Source: a virus
Direction: 5' to 3' (one strand)
DNA length: 45,650 bases
Virus record (IMG/VR): IMGVR_UViG_3300022073_000023
Coordinates: 1 to 45,650 of that record
The notes below the pieces were generated by a model, which was not told the DNA's origin, did not search any database, and saw nothing but the letters and a program-made list of their open reading frames with translations. This document shows positions 45,515-45,650 of this stretch, piece by piece (position 1 is the first letter of the stretch; every line of letters begins with the position of its first letter). Both the position numbers and the translations under genes were made by a program.

Positions 45515-45650
45515 ATGAACGCAAACACGAACGCACAGCGCCCCGGCTCCACCCTGACCCGCTTCGGACTTCTCCTCATCGGCATCGGCGTCCTACTCGC
45601 CGTAGTCACCATCGCGGCAGGCGGAAACGCCGTCCTCGGATGGATCGCCG
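45515..45650 (+). CDS. Two-helix membrane peptide, N-terminal part (continues at 1)
   Basis: First 45 codons of the 66-residue plus-strand frame that ends at 120. It begins 22 bases from the divergent tape measure start. The N terminus MNANTNAQRPGSTLTRFG leads into GLLLIGIGVLLAVVTIA. It is one of only three plus-strand genes in the genome. Location, orientation and autonomous promoter fit a lysogenic or exclusion gene, but the product is not recognised. Confidence 0.5.
   Translation, partial: MNANTNAQRPGSTLTRFGLLLIGIGVLLAVVTIAAGGNAVLGWIA
45596..45650. repeat. Terminal direct repeat (right copy)
   Basis: Identical to bases 1-55; see the left copy. Removing one copy restores the junction-spanning frame. 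Confidence 0.9.

Overview
The window is one complete circular phage genome. Bases 1-55 are repeated exactly at 45596-45650, so the unit is 45,595 bp and the repeat is probably a 55-base assembly overlap. Base composition is strongly GC-rich. GTG and TTG starts, AAGGAGAG-type ribosome binding sites, 4-base ATGA/GTGA gene overlaps and the gene repertoire all point to a long-tailed (siphovirus) phage of an actinobacterium. No mycolate-cleaving LysB is visible, so the host probably lacks a mycolic-acid envelope (inference). A tyrosine integrase with a small MerR-like HTH protein suggests a temperate ancestry, but I see no recognisable repressor.

Almost everything is encoded on the minus strand, so the map reads right to left. 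Starting at 12159: an HTH/zinc gene, then a 230-base structured leader, two HNH genes, the terminase subunits, portal, MuF-like protein, scaffold, capsid, connectors, tail tube and the frameshifted tail assembly chaperones (down to 67). Across the circular junction the tape measure (41830-45492) follows, then tail-tip proteins, including a 1135-residue protein with two peptidoglycan hydrolase domains. Next come two beta-helix proteins and a collagen-like fibre, and a lysis cassette (30795-32856). The block ends at a strong bidirectional terminator (30543-30601).

The early/middle block runs leftward from a divergent promoter region near 29840-29920: a small protein with a paralogue, a beta-class DNA methyltransferase carrying an antisense HNH gene, integrase, MerR-like protein, tiny membrane proteins, a RecE-like nuclease, SSB, a glutaredoxin, a metallophosphoesterase and many small unknown genes. 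Below a second promoter (18263-18291) lie the replication genes (HTH, HNH with an initiator-like domain, replisome organiser, DnaB-type helicase). After these come a cytosine methyltransferase, dUTPase, DUF3310 and RusA resolvase.

Only three plus-strand genes are supported: a two-helix membrane peptide across the junction, the HNH gene nested in the methyltransferase, and a 188-residue protein at 29951-30517. The most unusual features are a likely +1 frameshift in the large terminase, the nested antisense HNH, the lone membrane gene inside the late operon, and a regulated-looking promoter that would make a ~170-nt RNA in the convergent gap 30518-30794. No gene-free stretch exceeds 300 bases; the longest are 30518-30794 and 11210-11439.
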